Source of the DNA: an uncultured Halomicronema sp.
Lineage (GTDB): Bacteria > Cyanobacteriota > Cyanobacteriia > Phormidesmidales > Phormidesmidaceae
Direction of reading: 5' to 3'
Assembly: GCA_937899725.1 (NCBI GenBank)
Contig: CALCCA010000140.1
Location: 1-36,364 of the forward strand
Length of the DNA: 36,364 nucleotides
The notes below the pieces were generated by a model that searched no databases, had not been told where the DNA came from, and worked only from the letters and a program-made list of their open reading frames with translations. The position numbers were made by a program, and so were the translations under genes. Positions within the stretch are counted from its first letter, which is position 1. Each line of letters begins with the position of its first letter. Below are positions 1-8,286 of this stretch, piece by piece.

Positions 1-587
1 AAGTTCGACGAGGTTCCAGTTCCGCCAAGATTCATCTCTTGATTAAGCAACGCCGCATTTTTTTCGAGGTACAGCAGGGTGAGCGTGTTCAGGCTCGCTA
101 AGGGGGCAACGTCCACAATGTCATTATCGCTGAGGTCGAGCACTGTCAGATTCCTCAGGCTCGCTAAAGGGGCAATGTCCACGATGGGGTTGTAGTAGAG
201 CCCCAGCTCCATGAGTTGAGGGAGGTGAGCTAAGGCAGTAACATCCGTAATGTCATTGGAACCCAGATCAAGCTGCGTGAGTCGGGTGAGACTCGTGAGC
301 GGGGCAATATCCACAATGCCATTGCTGCTCAGGTCGAGCATCGTCAGATTGGTCAGGCTCGCTAAGGGAGACACATCGGTGATGCTTGTCCCGACCTCAC
401 TGGGATAGCCATCGAGGTCGAGGCTAGTGAGGGTCGTCAAGGCGGCGGTCGCCTGATCACAGGCTGATGTGCCCGCTGCCTTTAATAACAGGTCAACGGT
501 ATTTCGAGCCGCTGGGGCCAACTGCGCTTTGTGTTGGCACCAATCGGCAAAATTTTGAAAGGTGTTTGGCGCATGCTCTTGAGTCAT
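1..587 (-). CDS. Leucine-rich-repeat protein without signal peptide, partial
   Basis: Runs off the left edge, so its C-terminus is missing; 195 complete codons are visible. It starts at ATG 587 (MTQEHAPNTFQNFADWC) and goes straight into the N-terminal module shared with the next two genes: F..FA(D/E)WC.H, then a T(V/I)..LL helix and T..C..A. About six internalin-A-like repeats of roughly 22 residues follow (LDLSSN.I.DIAPL pattern). Unlike its neighbours it has no signal peptide or lipobox, so it is predicted cytosolic. It begins 39 bp after the stop of the upstream gene on the same strand and is probably the third cistron of an LRR operon. LRR arrays are protein-binding scaffolds; the partner is unknown. 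An unrecognised upstream start restoring export is not seen. Confidence 0.75.
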   Translation of the reverse strand, partial: MTQEHAPNTFQNFADWCQHKAQLAPAARNTVDLLLKAAGTSACDQATAALTTLTSLDLDGYPSEVGTSITDVSPLASLTNLTMLDLSSNGIVDIAPLTSLTRLTQLDLGSNDITDVTALAHLPQLMELGLYYNPIVDIAPLASLRNLTVLDLSDNDIVDVAPLASLNTLTLLYLEKNAALLNQEMNLGGTGTSSN

Positions 588-626
588 GATGATGCCTTTT
601 GAACGGCAGCGCTGGGGTGAGCCCAG

Positions 627-1394
627 TTAGAAATGACAAATCGTCTCAGGCTGTCGGGGACAGGTGCGATCGCGCAGTGGATTATTCACTAGGGAAAGCA
701 CATTCAGACTGGTCAGACCGGCTAACGATTGCACATCGGCAATTTGATTAGACGTCAGGTAGAGTTCGGCCAAGTTAGTCAAGTTGGCTAAGGGCGTCAC
801 GTCGGTGATCTGATTGCTATCAAGGCTCAGCCAGGTCAGGTTGGTGAGGTTGGCTAACGGCGCTACATCGGCAATTTGATTGTCGCCAATGCCCAGCTCG
901 GTCAAATGAGTCAGACTCGCTAAGGGAGCCACATCAACAATTTGGTTCTCATAAAGGTGCAGCTCGGTCAGGCGGGTCAAATCCGCCAGGGGACTAATAT
1001 CCACAATTCGATTAGCCCCCAAAACGGGTTCAGTCAGATTCGTGAGACGGGCTAACGGGGTCACGTCGATAATTTCGTGACCCCAGAGCACAAGTTCGGT
1101 GAGGTTAGTCAAACTCGCTAAGGGCGTCACGTCGATCACCCCCCGCTCCCAAAGGTCAAGCCGGGTCAGGCGGTTGAGTCGGCGGGCCGCGCGACCACAC
1201 TGCTGTGTTTCAGCCTGTTCTAAAAGTAAGGCGATCGTATGCTGGGTTTCTGGAGACCAGCCATCTTGGTGACGACACCAGTCGGCAAAGCTTGCCACCC
1301 GGTCGGTCGGCAGATCATTTGAGGTGGCAAGGTGAGTACAGCTAACAACCACAACCCAACATGAGAGTAGGCCGAGGGCGATCGCACGCTTCAT
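627..1394 (-). CDS. Leucine-rich-repeat lipoprotein
   Basis: 255 residues. The N-terminus MKRAIALGLLSCWVVVVSC has a charged start, a hydrophobic core and a VVSC lipobox with Cys19, so a lipid-anchored exported protein is predicted. Residues about 34-85 form the shared module (FADWCRHQ, then T..C). About eight 22-residue repeats of the type LT.L.L..N.I.DV.PLA.L follow. The C-terminal cap reads CPRQPETICHF and contains two Cys likely to pair outside the cytoplasm; an almost identical cap ends the next gene upstream. It is the second gene of a three-gene minus-strand set, 79 bp after the first. The family is a protein-interaction scaffold and no enzymatic motif is present. Confidence 0.85.
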   Translation of the reverse strand: MKRAIALGLLSCWVVVVSCTHLATSNDLPTDRVASFADWCRHQDGWSPETQHTIALLLEQAETQQCGRAARRLNRLTRLDLWERGVIDVTPLASLTNLTELVLWGHEIIDVTPLARLTNLTEPVLGANRIVDISPLADLTRLTELHLYENQIVDVAPLASLTHLTELGIGDNQIADVAPLANLTNLTWLSLDSNQITDVTPLANLTNLAELYLTSNQIADVQSLAGLTSLNVLSLVNNPLRDRTCPRQPETICHF

Positions 1395-1473
1395 GGTGAT
1401 TCCTCATCCTTATCAGATCAGCCTAGCCAAGGGATCTCCCGAGCCATTGACCGAAACTGGCCAAGTGATGGGC

Positions 1474-2571
1474 TCAAAACTGACAGATCGTTTCGGGTTG
1501 TACCGGGCAGATGCGATTTTCCAACAAATTGCCAGAGAGAGAGAGGCTGAAGAGATCGGTCAGACGAGCCAATGGAGTGACGTCTGTGATCTGGTTATTG
1601 CCGAGGGAAAGCACTTTTAGGCTGGTCAAGTTGCCCAATGGGGTCACATCGACGATTTGATTGTTGCTCAGGTCAAGTACCTGCAGATTGGTCAACTCCC
1701 CTAACGGGGTCACATCGGTGATGGCATTACCGTCTAGGTCCAGCGCCTGCAGGTTGGTCAAATGCGCGAACGACGCCACATCGGTGATTTGATTACTCAT
1801 GAGAGACAGTTCATCCAGTTGGGGCAGCTCTGCTAAGGGCGTCACATCAGTCACTCGCGTTTCTATTAAGAACAGACGAGTTAGATGGGTCAACTTTGCT
1901 AACGCAGTGACGTCAGTAATCGGGTTGCGGTTGAGCCAAAGCTGTTTCAGACGGGTCAGATGCCCCAGGTTGGTCACATCTGCAATTTGATTGTTCATGA
2001 GAGCAAGCGATGTCAGGTGAGTCAAGCTGGCTAGGGGAGTGACATCTGAGATTTGATTGTCCTGCAGCCCCAGCTTGGTCAAATGGGTCAAGCTGGCTAG
2101 AGGCGCAATGTCCGCGATGCGATTACCACTCAGAAAAAGTGCCTGCAGGTTGGTCAAACTGGCGAGTTGGGTGACATTGCTAAGGGAATTCGCATTGATA
2201 GCCAGGGTGGTCAGATTCGTCAGCCTCGCCAACGGGACCACATCCAAAATGTAGTTATTCGTCAGCCCCAGATCTGTAAGCCAGGTCAGGCTCGCTAAGG
2301 GGCTCACGTCTCTGATCTCACGGCTATCGAGAACCAGTTTCGTCCTGGCAACCAGTCGCTCGTCAGCCTGAGCACAGTCCTGGGTCTCAACTTTCGTCAA
2401 TAGTACGCCAACAGTGTGCTGAGCTTCTGGGGGCAAATTGTCTTGATGAAGGCACCACTCGGCAAAGGTTTCAAACCTGTCTGGCGCACTCTCCCCCTCA
2501 GGAGCAAGGCTGGCACAGCCAACACTGACCCATAAAACCGTCAGAGAAACCAGGACGATCGCTCGCTTCAT
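1474..2571 (-). CDS. Leucine-rich-repeat lipoprotein, long paralogue
   Basis: 365 residues. The signal sequence MKRAIVLVSLTVLWVSVGC carries a slightly unusual SVGC lipobox (Ser rather than Leu/Val/Ile at -3). The shared N-terminal module follows (FAEWCLHQD, HTVGVLL, ETQDC), then about thirteen LRRs of the internalin-A type, five more than its downstream paralogue, and the same C-terminal cap (CPVQPETICQF). It is probably the first gene of the LRR operon. At DNA level the repeats are very alike, which favours growth and shrinkage of the array by unequal exchange. An extracytoplasmic binding or adhesion role is inferred only from architecture. Confidence 0.85.
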   Translation of the reverse strand: MKRAIVLVSLTVLWVSVGCASLAPEGESAPDRFETFAEWCLHQDNLPPEAQHTVGVLLTKVETQDCAQADERLVARTKLVLDSREIRDVSPLASLTWLTDLGLTNNYILDVVPLARLTNLTTLAINANSLSNVTQLASLTNLQALFLSGNRIADIAPLASLTHLTKLGLQDNQISDVTPLASLTHLTSLALMNNQIADVTNLGHLTRLKQLWLNRNPITDVTALAKLTHLTRLFLIETRVTDVTPLAELPQLDELSLMSNQITDVASFAHLTNLQALDLDGNAITDVTPLGELTNLQVLDLSNNQIVDVTPLGNLTSLKVLSLGNNQITDVTPLARLTDLFSLSLSGNLLENRICPVQPETICQF

Positions 2572-2782
2572 GGCGGTGCCTCACCATCTTTACAGCAGCT
2601 TTAGGATGAGAACGGCGCTTAAGCTTGAACCAGTTCGACTGGATACACCTGTAATCTTGCCACCCTAAAGTCTGCACTTCAAAATCTTTTGAACCTCAAT
2701 GCAGTACGGCCAATCCCCCAGGAGCATGGCTGACCATGTCCACCGGTCAATCTGAGTCGAGCGCCGCCCAGTTCGACTCCCC

Positions 2783-3088
2783 TCAAGACTTTTTCGGCTT
2801 GGTTTGTACGGTAATTGGGCCATTTACGATTGCCTGGCAGGCCAATCGACAGTTCGCTGGACGCTTACGGAGCTTACGTTCTTCGACCTTGGTGCGCGGC
2901 GACAAATTCTCAATGCCCTCAACAATTTCGACGACGCAGGTGCCACATTGGCCATAGCCACCGCAGTTCGTCATCTTTCCCAAGAAGGTGTAGAGATCAA
3001 TGCCGTTTTCCATCGCTTTAAATCGCAGATTAGCCCCATCTGCAGCGATGATCTCCTTGCCTTCTTCAAGAAACTTAATAACCGCCAT
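2783..3088 (-). CDS. [2Fe-2S] ferredoxin next to psbB
   Basis: 101 residues from the internal ATG at 3088 ([13 protein letters not shown]). This start is chosen because a strong GAGGAG site (rc of 3095-3100) sits 7 nt upstream; a longer frame to 3136 has no such support. Cys42, Cys48 and Cys51 ([11 protein letters not shown]) plus a late Cys in RLACQ (Cys84) give the CX5CX2C...C arrangement of adrenodoxin-like [2Fe-2S] ferredoxins. Cys80 is an extra cysteine. It should act as a one-electron carrier in the cytoplasm. It is divergent from psbB, and the order ferredoxin-psbB-psbT-nrdR is a recurrent cyanobacterial neighbourhood, which suggests a photosynthesis-linked role that remains undefined. 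Confidence 0.9.
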   Translation of the reverse strand: MAVIKFLEEGKEIIAADGANLRFKAMENGIDLYTFLGKMTNCGGYGQCGTCVVEIVEGIENLSPRTKVEERKLRKRPANCRLACQAIVNGPITVQTKPKKS

Positions 3089-3457
3089 CAATTTTCTCCT
3101 CAAGGAACTAAACCAGTCTAATCCGTTGACTTTCACCCGTTTATGAGAGCGCTGAGCCGACTCAATTGTTTGCGGTCAGGGGCAAAATCAGCTCAACCAT
3201 CGCGCGCTTCATTGCGTGGGGATCTGACACTGGTTACACTTCTTTATATCTTGTCTACAAGACTTATCATCACGAGTGCAAGCTGGCTAGTCACGAAACT
3301 TTTTTTTGACTTAAGCCAATTTTGCCCATCGTGTAAACAAGCTGCCTGTGCTCACTTTAGACGCTGCAGGGGGTGCAAGTCTGGTAGGCTGTCTATAATC
3401 ATGACTCTTAATAAATCTGCAAAAGAACTGTCGAAAGTAAGAGGAGGAGAGTAGTCG
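3089..3457 (+). promoter_or_regulatory. Divergent fdx/psbB intergenic region with psbB promoter
   Basis: Contains no gene. A perfect -10 hexamer TATAAT lies at 3394-3399; the -35 position (about 3371-3379, GGGTGCAAG) matches poorly, as is common for photosynthesis promoters under activator control. The psbB start has a very strong Shine-Dalgarno, GAGGAGGAGA at 3441-3450, 7 nt before ATG 3458. A T-rich tract lies at 3301-3308. Confidence 0.6.
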
Positions 3458-4990
3458 ATGGGACTGCCCTGGTACCGAGTACATACGGTCGTATTAAACG
3501 ACCCCGGTCGTCTGATCTCTGTCCACTTGATGCACACTGCATTGGTGGCGGGTTGGGCTGGCTCCATGGCCTTGTTTGAGTTGGCGACCTTTGATCCCAG
3601 TGATCCTGTTCTAAACCCCATGTGGCGTCAGGGGATGTTTGTTCTTCCCTTTATGTCGCGTTTAGGGGTGACCCAATCTTGGGGTGGCTGGAGCGTGACG
3701 GGTGAAGCGGCAACTAACCCCGGCTTCTGGAGTTTTGAAGGTGTGGCCGCAGCTCACATCGTTTTGTCAGGTCTGCTGTTTTTAGCGGCTTGCTGGCACT
3801 GGGTTTATTGGGATTTGGATCTATTCCGTGATCCGCGCACCGGCGAGCCGGCGCTCGATCTGCCCAAAATGTTTGGCATTCATTTGTTTCTTTCTGGTTT
3901 ATTGTGCTTTGGGTTCGGTGCCTTTCACCTGACAGGACTGTGGGGGCCAGGCATGTGGATCTCTGACCCCTATGGCGTCACTGGGCACGTGCAGGGAGTC
4001 GCTCCAGAATGGGGACCAGATGGCTTTAATCCCTTCAATCCCGGCGGTATTGTGGCTCACCACATTGCGGCTGGCATCGTAGGTATCATCGCGGGTCTGT
4101 TCCACTTGACAGTGCGTCCACCGCAGCGGCTCTACAAAGCGCTGCGGATGGGTAACATCGAGACGGTTTTGTCGAGCAGTATTGCCGCTGTCTTCTTCGC
4201 CGCTTTTGTGGTCGCCGGAACGATGTGGTACGGCAACGCTGCAACACCGATTGAACTGTTCGGCCCGACTCGCTATCAGTGGGATAGTAGTTACTTCCAA
4301 GAGGAAATCCAGCGTCGGGCGCAATCTGAAATTGCCGCTGGGGCCTCTACGGAAGAAGCCTACGCCACGATTCCTGAGAAGTTAGCCTTCTACGACTACG
4401 TCGGCAATAGCCCCTCTAAGGGCGGATTGTTCCGCGTGGGGCCCATGAACGAAGGTGACGGCATTGCCCGTGGCTGGTTGGGACATCCTGTCTTTAAAGA
4501 TGGTGAAGGTCGCATTCTTAACGTGCGTCGTTTGCCTAACTTCTTCGAGACCTTCCCAGTCGTCCTGACTGATAAGGACGGTATTGTGCGGGCCGACATT
4601 CCGTTCCGCCGGGCCGAGTCGAAGTACAGCTTCGAGCAGACCGGTGTGACGGTGTCCTTCTCGGGGGGCGAGCTAGCGGGTAAGACCGTGACCGACCCCG
4701 CTCAGGTGAAGCGAATTGCCCGGAAGGCGCAGCTTGGTGAGCCGTTTGAGTTTGACCGTGAAACCCTAGAATCTGACGGTGTGTTCCGAACTAGCCCTCG
4801 TGGTTGGTTTACCTACGGCCATGCTGTGTTTGCACTGCTCTTCTTCTTCGGGCACATTTGGCACGGTTCTCGTACCCTCTACCGTGATGTGTTTGCCGGT
4901 ATTGACCCCGAACTCTCTGCCGAACAGGTGGAATGGGGCTTCTTCCAGAAGGTGGGTGACCGCTCTAGCCGTAGCAAAGAGACTGTCTAA
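3458..4990 (+). CDS. psbB: Photosystem II CP47 chlorophyll apoprotein
   Basis: 510 residues, the normal full length. CP47 is the core antenna protein of photosystem II; it binds about 16 chlorophyll a in the thylakoid membrane and passes excitation to the D1/D2 reaction centre. The N-terminus [19 protein letters not shown] is diagnostic. Six membrane helices are visible, with chlorophyll-binding His in helices (e.g. [51 protein letters not shown]). The large lumenal loop E lies between helices 5 and 6, about residues 258-450. psbT follows after a strong hairpin, so partial read-through could set psbT expression. Confidence 0.99.
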   Translation: MGLPWYRVHTVVLNDPGRLISVHLMHTALVAGWAGSMALFELATFDPSDPVLNPMWRQGMFVLPFMSRLGVTQSWGGWSVTGEAATNPGFWSFEGVAAAHIVLSGLLFLAACWHWVYWDLDLFRDPRTGEPALDLPKMFGIHLFLSGLLCFGFGAFHLTGLWGPGMWISDPYGVTGHVQGVAPEWGPDGFNPFNPGGIVAHHIAAGIVGIIAGLFHLTVRPPQRLYKALRMGNIETVLSSSIAAVFFAAFVVAGTMWYGNAATPIELFGPTRYQWDSSYFQEEIQRRAQSEIAAGASTEEAYATIPEKLAFYDYVGNSPSKGGLFRVGPMNEGDGIARGWLGHPVFKDGEGRILNVRRLPNFFETFPVVLTDKDGIVRADIPFRRAESKYSFEQTGVTVSFSGGELAGKTVTDPAQVKRIARKAQLGEPFEFDRETLESDGVFRTSPRGWFTYGHAVFALLFFFGHIWHGSRTLYRDVFAGIDPELSAEQVEWGFFQKVGDRSSRSKETV

Positions 4991-5024
4991 CAGTCTTTGA
5001 TCCATCACTGGTCATGGTTTAGGT

Positions 5025-5074
5025 GTCCGACCATTTGCCCTTACGGCAAGGTGCTTAAATGGTCGGACTATTTT
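5025..5074 (+). terminator. Hairpin between psbB and psbT
   Basis: Perfect 12-bp arms GTCCGACCATTT (5025-5036) and AAATGGTCGGAC (5057-5068), with a small GCC/GGC stem in the 20-nt loop, followed by TATTTTTATC. It looks like an intrinsic terminator or attenuator 34 bp after the psbB stop; it could equally stabilise the psbB mRNA 3' end. Confidence 0.75.
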
Positions 5075-5127
5075 TATCAAGATCCTTTAGACTGAAAGTA
5101 ACTTACGTATAGTAGGAGGCTCTGTTA

Positions 5128-5226
5128 ATGGAAGCCGTTGCTTACATTTTCATTTTTGCTTGTGTGATCGGAACGCTGTTTTTTGCGATCGCCTTCCGTG
5201 AACCCCCCAAGATTTCGAAAGACTAA
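5128..5226 (+). CDS. psbT: Photosystem II reaction centre protein T
   Basis: 32 residues, beginning MEAVAYIFIFACVIG and ending FREPPKISKD. One membrane helix is followed by the FFAIAFREPP signature of PsbT. PsbT sits at the photosystem II dimer interface and helps stabilise the acceptor side. The ribosome site AGGAGG at 5114-5119 is 8 nt before the ATG. It is downstream of psbB on the same strand, with the hairpin between them, as is usual in cyanobacteria. Confidence 0.97.
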   Translation: MEAVAYIFIFACVIGTLFFAIAFREPPKISKD

Positions 5227-5286
5227 TTACACAATCGTGTTTGCTTCAGCAGGCACGTTTTGTTTACGCTTGAATACGACTGAGCT

Positions 5287-5327
5287 GCGGCGACTTGTTT
5301 TTATACGGGTCGTCGCTTCATTTTTCT
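5287..5327 (+). terminator. psbT terminator
   Basis: 8-bp stem GCGGCGAC (5287-5294) with GTCGTCGC (5309-5316), including one G-U pair, a 14-nt loop, then TTCATTTTTCT. It lies 60 bp after psbT and separates it from nrdR. Confidence 0.65.
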
Positions 5328-5455
5328 AGATTTAGATACTATTGGTGAAGGCGCACATCCTAAAACTGTTTTAAGTTGAAGGTGGAAATCACATTCACTT
5401 AAAGCATTAAGGGCTTTGTCAAACCCGTTGAGTTCTACCGGAGACATTTAGCTGC

Positions 5456-5968
5456 ATGCAGTGTCCCTTCTGCCAGCATCCCAATAACCGTGTGTTAGAG
5501 TCTCGTTCAGCCGAGAGTGGCAGAAGCATTCGACGACGACGCGAATGTCTCGAGTGCCAGCGTCGCTTTACCACCTACGAGCGGATCGAATACGTTCCCA
5601 TCACGGTGATCAAGCAAAGTGGCGATCGCGAGTCGTTTGATCGCTCTAAGGTGCTGCGGGGGATCGTGCGTGCCTGTGAAAAGACTGGCGTTGTCGCCAA
5701 CACTTTAGAATCACTGGTTGACGATATTGAAGCTGATCTACAGCAACGGGCTCGTCGCGAAATCGAAAGCACCGAGATCGGTGAACTGGTGCTTAAACGC
5801 CTGAAAACCGTTAACGAAGTTGCCTACATTCGGTTTGCGTCTGTGTATCGACAGTTTCAGGGCATTCAAGACTTTACAGAAACGCTCAACCACTTGCATT
5901 CTGAGACTCAGGTCGAAACCTCTCCTGATACGACCGTCAACTCTCGACTCAACGCCATGATTTCGTAG
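5456..5968 (+). CDS. nrdR: Transcriptional repressor NrdR
   Basis: 170 residues, near the usual length. An N-terminal zinc ribbon with Cys3, Cys6, Cys31 and Cys34 (QCPFCQ and ECLECQRRF) precedes an ATP-cone domain (about 46-136: [19 protein letters not shown], then [13 protein letters not shown]). NrdR senses ATP/dATP and represses ribonucleotide reductase genes. No NrdR box was looked for outside this locus and no nrd gene is in the window. Its position after psbB-psbT is a conserved cyanobacterial neighbourhood. The last ~25 residues are low in conserved features. Confidence 0.95.
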   Translation: MQCPFCQHPNNRVLESRSAESGRSIRRRRECLECQRRFTTYERIEYVPITVIKQSGDRESFDRSKVLRGIVRACEKTGVVANTLESLVDDIEADLQQRARREIESTEIGELVLKRLKTVNEVAYIRFASVYRQFQGIQDFTETLNHLHSETQVETSPDTTVNSRLNAMIS

Positions 5969-6114
5969 AGGTCGCCTGGCGCCCAGAGCGTTGTCTAGCC
6001 CCCAAGAGTATTCCGTCTAGAAACCCTCTGACCTCTGTCAGGACTAGTTCAGCCCAGGATCTGAGAGTGACTTCATTCCTTCAAGGTTGTGAGCCAGTCA
6101 GTCGCTGGCACCCG

Positions 6115-6897
6115 CTAAATCGAATTGGAGAGATAGCAGACCGCATTGTAGAGATCACGCTGCACACCCGTTGGGGCGAATCCTTTGAGGTAGATCGAGC
6201 TGCGGATGCCACAGGTCAGGGCCAAGGTGGGTAATCCCACCGTCTGACCGGCACAGACATCTGCTTCGGTGTCACCAATCATCCAGCTATGGGCCGTATT
6301 GGCACCCAACAGGCTCTGGTCAGCGATCGCTGCTTTTAGCTGGCTGACTTTATGTTGTGTGCGATTGCCGTAGGCAATTTCAGCACTGTCAGGGCCATAG
6401 ATCTGACCAATCGTCGTCGCCAGGTCATACTGATGCAAAAAGTCTAGAACTTGCGAAGCTTGCCTCAGCGTCACAATCACGACTCTGATTTGTCGATCTT
6501 GCAGCATAGTTAAGGCACTTCTGACCCCAGGCTGCAACAGGTCTTGATTAAGCAAGCTAGAGCAGTTGACTAACCGAGCAACATGGGCAAGAAAGTCCTC
6601 AACTTGCGGCCCCGATAATCCCGACCAATCAGCAATTGTCGTGTCTGGCAGGCGGTTTTGTTTCATATACCAAAACTGCCCTTTCGTTAAGCGCCGAATG
6701 GGCAGCGAGATCCCCTGAGTCGCGTAGTCGGCTTGCGTCGCGGTGAGAGCCAGCTGGTAAGTGTTGTAATAGCGATTGGAAACATCGGCGATCGGGCCGT
6801 CAAAATCGCAAAAAAGCGTACTCCCCCGTGGCAGCAAGCCCGATGGGCGGGCAACGCGGGCAACTTGAAGCGGTAATCGACTAATAACATCCTGCAT
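6115..6897 (-). CDS. HAD-superfamily hydrolase
   Basis: 260 residues from the ATG at 6897 (MQDVISRLP); a GTG at 6942 would add 15 residues, and neither start has a clear ribosome site. HAD motif I is FCDFDGPIADVS, with the nucleophile and acid/base Asp (DFD). A cap-domain helix region follows, then motif II (VVIVTLR, Thr), a basic residue for motif III (TQHKVSQLK) and motif IV in WMIGDTEADVCAG. This is the phosphoglycolate-phosphatase-like branch, and the substrate cannot be named. It is convergent with nrdR. Confidence 0.85.
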   Translation of the reverse strand: MQDVISRLPLQVARVARPSGLLPRGSTLFCDFDGPIADVSNRYYNTYQLALTATQADYATQGISLPIRRLTKGQFWYMKQNRLPDTTIADWSGLSGPQVEDFLAHVARLVNCSSLLNQDLLQPGVRSALTMLQDRQIRVVIVTLRQASQVLDFLHQYDLATTIGQIYGPDSAEIAYGNRTQHKVSQLKAAIADQSLLGANTAHSWMIGDTEADVCAGQTVGLPTLALTCGIRSSIYLKGFAPTGVQRDLYNAVCYLSNSI

Positions 6898-7039
6898 AAG
6901 ACAAGTAATCTTACTTTTTGTTACAGATTGTTGCAACGTCACTCAACTGTAGCAGCCCCGTCTCAAAAATGGTGTGACTAATAACCAGTCTTGTATAAAT
7001 TTGAGTTATTGTTTGCACTGTCTTTGATAAGCCTGGCTG

Positions 7040-7498
7040 TCAAAGTAGGGGTGGGGCTTCGCGTTCCAGCCAGAGTGTCACGGGCCCATCATTATGAATA
7101 TCCACCATCATTGAGGCCCCAAAGGTGCCGGTGATGATAGTAAGCCCACTTTTGAGCAGTTCGGTGACAAATTGTGCAAAGAGGGGCTCAGCGCTATCGG
7201 GTGAGGCCGCTTGCTCAAACGAAGGTCGGCGACCTCTGCGGCAGTCACCATATAGGGTGAATTGGCTGACCACGAGAATCTCCCCGCTGATATCCTGCAC
7301 AGAAGCCGCCCAGCGATCGCCCGCATCGTTATAAAAGAGGCGTAAATTCAAGCATTTTTTTGCCATCCATTCAATTTCAGCGAGGGTGTCGGTGTCGGTG
7401 ATGCCCACTAACAGGGTTAAACCCTGAGCAATTTCGCCTTTAAGCCGCCCTTCTACCGCCACGCGAGCATGATTGACCCGCTGCACTAAGACCCGCAT
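7040..7498 (-). CDS. dtd: D-aminoacyl-tRNA deacylase
   Basis: 152 residues, the typical DTD length. It hydrolyses D-amino acids (and Gly) mischarged on tRNA, acting as a cytoplasmic homodimer. MRVLVQRVNHARV is the family N-terminus. SQFTL (78-82) and the NDGPVT motif (136-141), which holds the Gly-cisPro pair that excludes L-amino acids, are both intact. Its start is 4 bp from the stop of the HIT-like gene, so the two are almost certainly cotranscribed. Confidence 0.97.
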   Translation of the reverse strand: MRVLVQRVNHARVAVEGRLKGEIAQGLTLLVGITDTDTLAEIEWMAKKCLNLRLFYNDAGDRWAASVQDISGEILVVSQFTLYGDCRRGRRPSFEQAASPDSAEPLFAQFVTELLKSGLTIITGTFGASMMVDIHNDGPVTLWLEREAPPLL

Positions 7499-7502
7499 AC
7501 GC

Positions 7503-8003
7503 TTATCGACGACTCAAAGACGACTGATGGCTAACCGTTTGGTACGCCTGACGAATTTTGCCAGCAATGGCGATGACGTCTGCTTCGCTGGGCTCAGCCT
7601 GGAGCGATCGATAGATCTGCAGCTCTAGTCCCTGCAGTCCCAGCTCTTGATTGCCGGCAAAACGAGGCTGCAACACAAAATGGATGTGATAGGGCGGCTG
7701 ATCGACCCAAGAATTGATATAGATGCGCTCAGCCTTGAGGGCAGCCTGCATCGCGTAGGTCATCTGCTGTAGGAAAGGGCCGAGTGACGCCGCTTCATTC
7801 GGCGTCAGCTGCCAAAAATTTTCTCGATGTGCCCGAGTTTTAACAACCACGGCTCCAGCGCCATGTTTACCCACACAGTGATCGGCAATCCACCAGGCAT
7901 TTTCGGCGATGATGCCGCCAGGCGCGCTGAGCTCACCATTGACCATTTGACAGGCAAGGCACCCAGGCACTGATTGATGAGCATTGAGAGGAGGGTGAGA
8001 CAT
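7503..8003 (-). CDS. HIT-like family protein
   Basis: 166 residues from ATG 8003 (MSHPPLNAHQ); an ATG at 8027 and a TTG at 8099 are also in frame, and no ribosome site decides between them. A CLAC pair near residue 15 resembles the zinc-type N-terminus of many HIT proteins. The core ends in PPYHIHFVLQPR. The HIT triad normally reads His-x-His-x-His, and here the third position is Val, so nucleotide hydrolysis by the classical route is doubtful. Nucleotidyl hydrolase/transferase fold is the best guess. It is coupled to dtd downstream with a 4-bp gap. Confidence 0.75.
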   Translation of the reverse strand: MSHPPLNAHQSVPGCLACQMVNGELSAPGGIIAENAWWIADHCVGKHGAGAVVVKTRAHRENFWQLTPNEAASLGPFLQQMTYAMQAALKAERIYINSWVDQPPYHIHFVLQPRFAGNQELGLQGLELQIYRSLQAEPSEADVIAIAGKIRQAYQTVSHQSSLSRR

Positions 8004-8286
8004 CTGAAAATCGCTGCAAGACGCCATTGCTATTGTCGACTTGGTCAGTGACAGAACAATCTTACGATTTGCCGCTGGTAGCACTGCCGCATCGATCAAG
8101 GTCTGTTATAAACCGAGCGATCGCCATCGGGTATCCCGCTGCCGCATCAGCGCTCGCTCTGATGCCTACGTTCTATCAATCAAACCCGCTAGTCAGTTTT
8201 GAGGCTATGCAGTTTTGGTGACCGTCCTCTCCGCCTAGATGAGACGAGCACCGAGAGTCAACCAAGCGGTCACTGCATGGCTATTT

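Noticed and set aside
1799-2254. Plus-strand frames opposite the LRR genes
   Set aside because: Antisense shadows of highly repetitive LRR codons.
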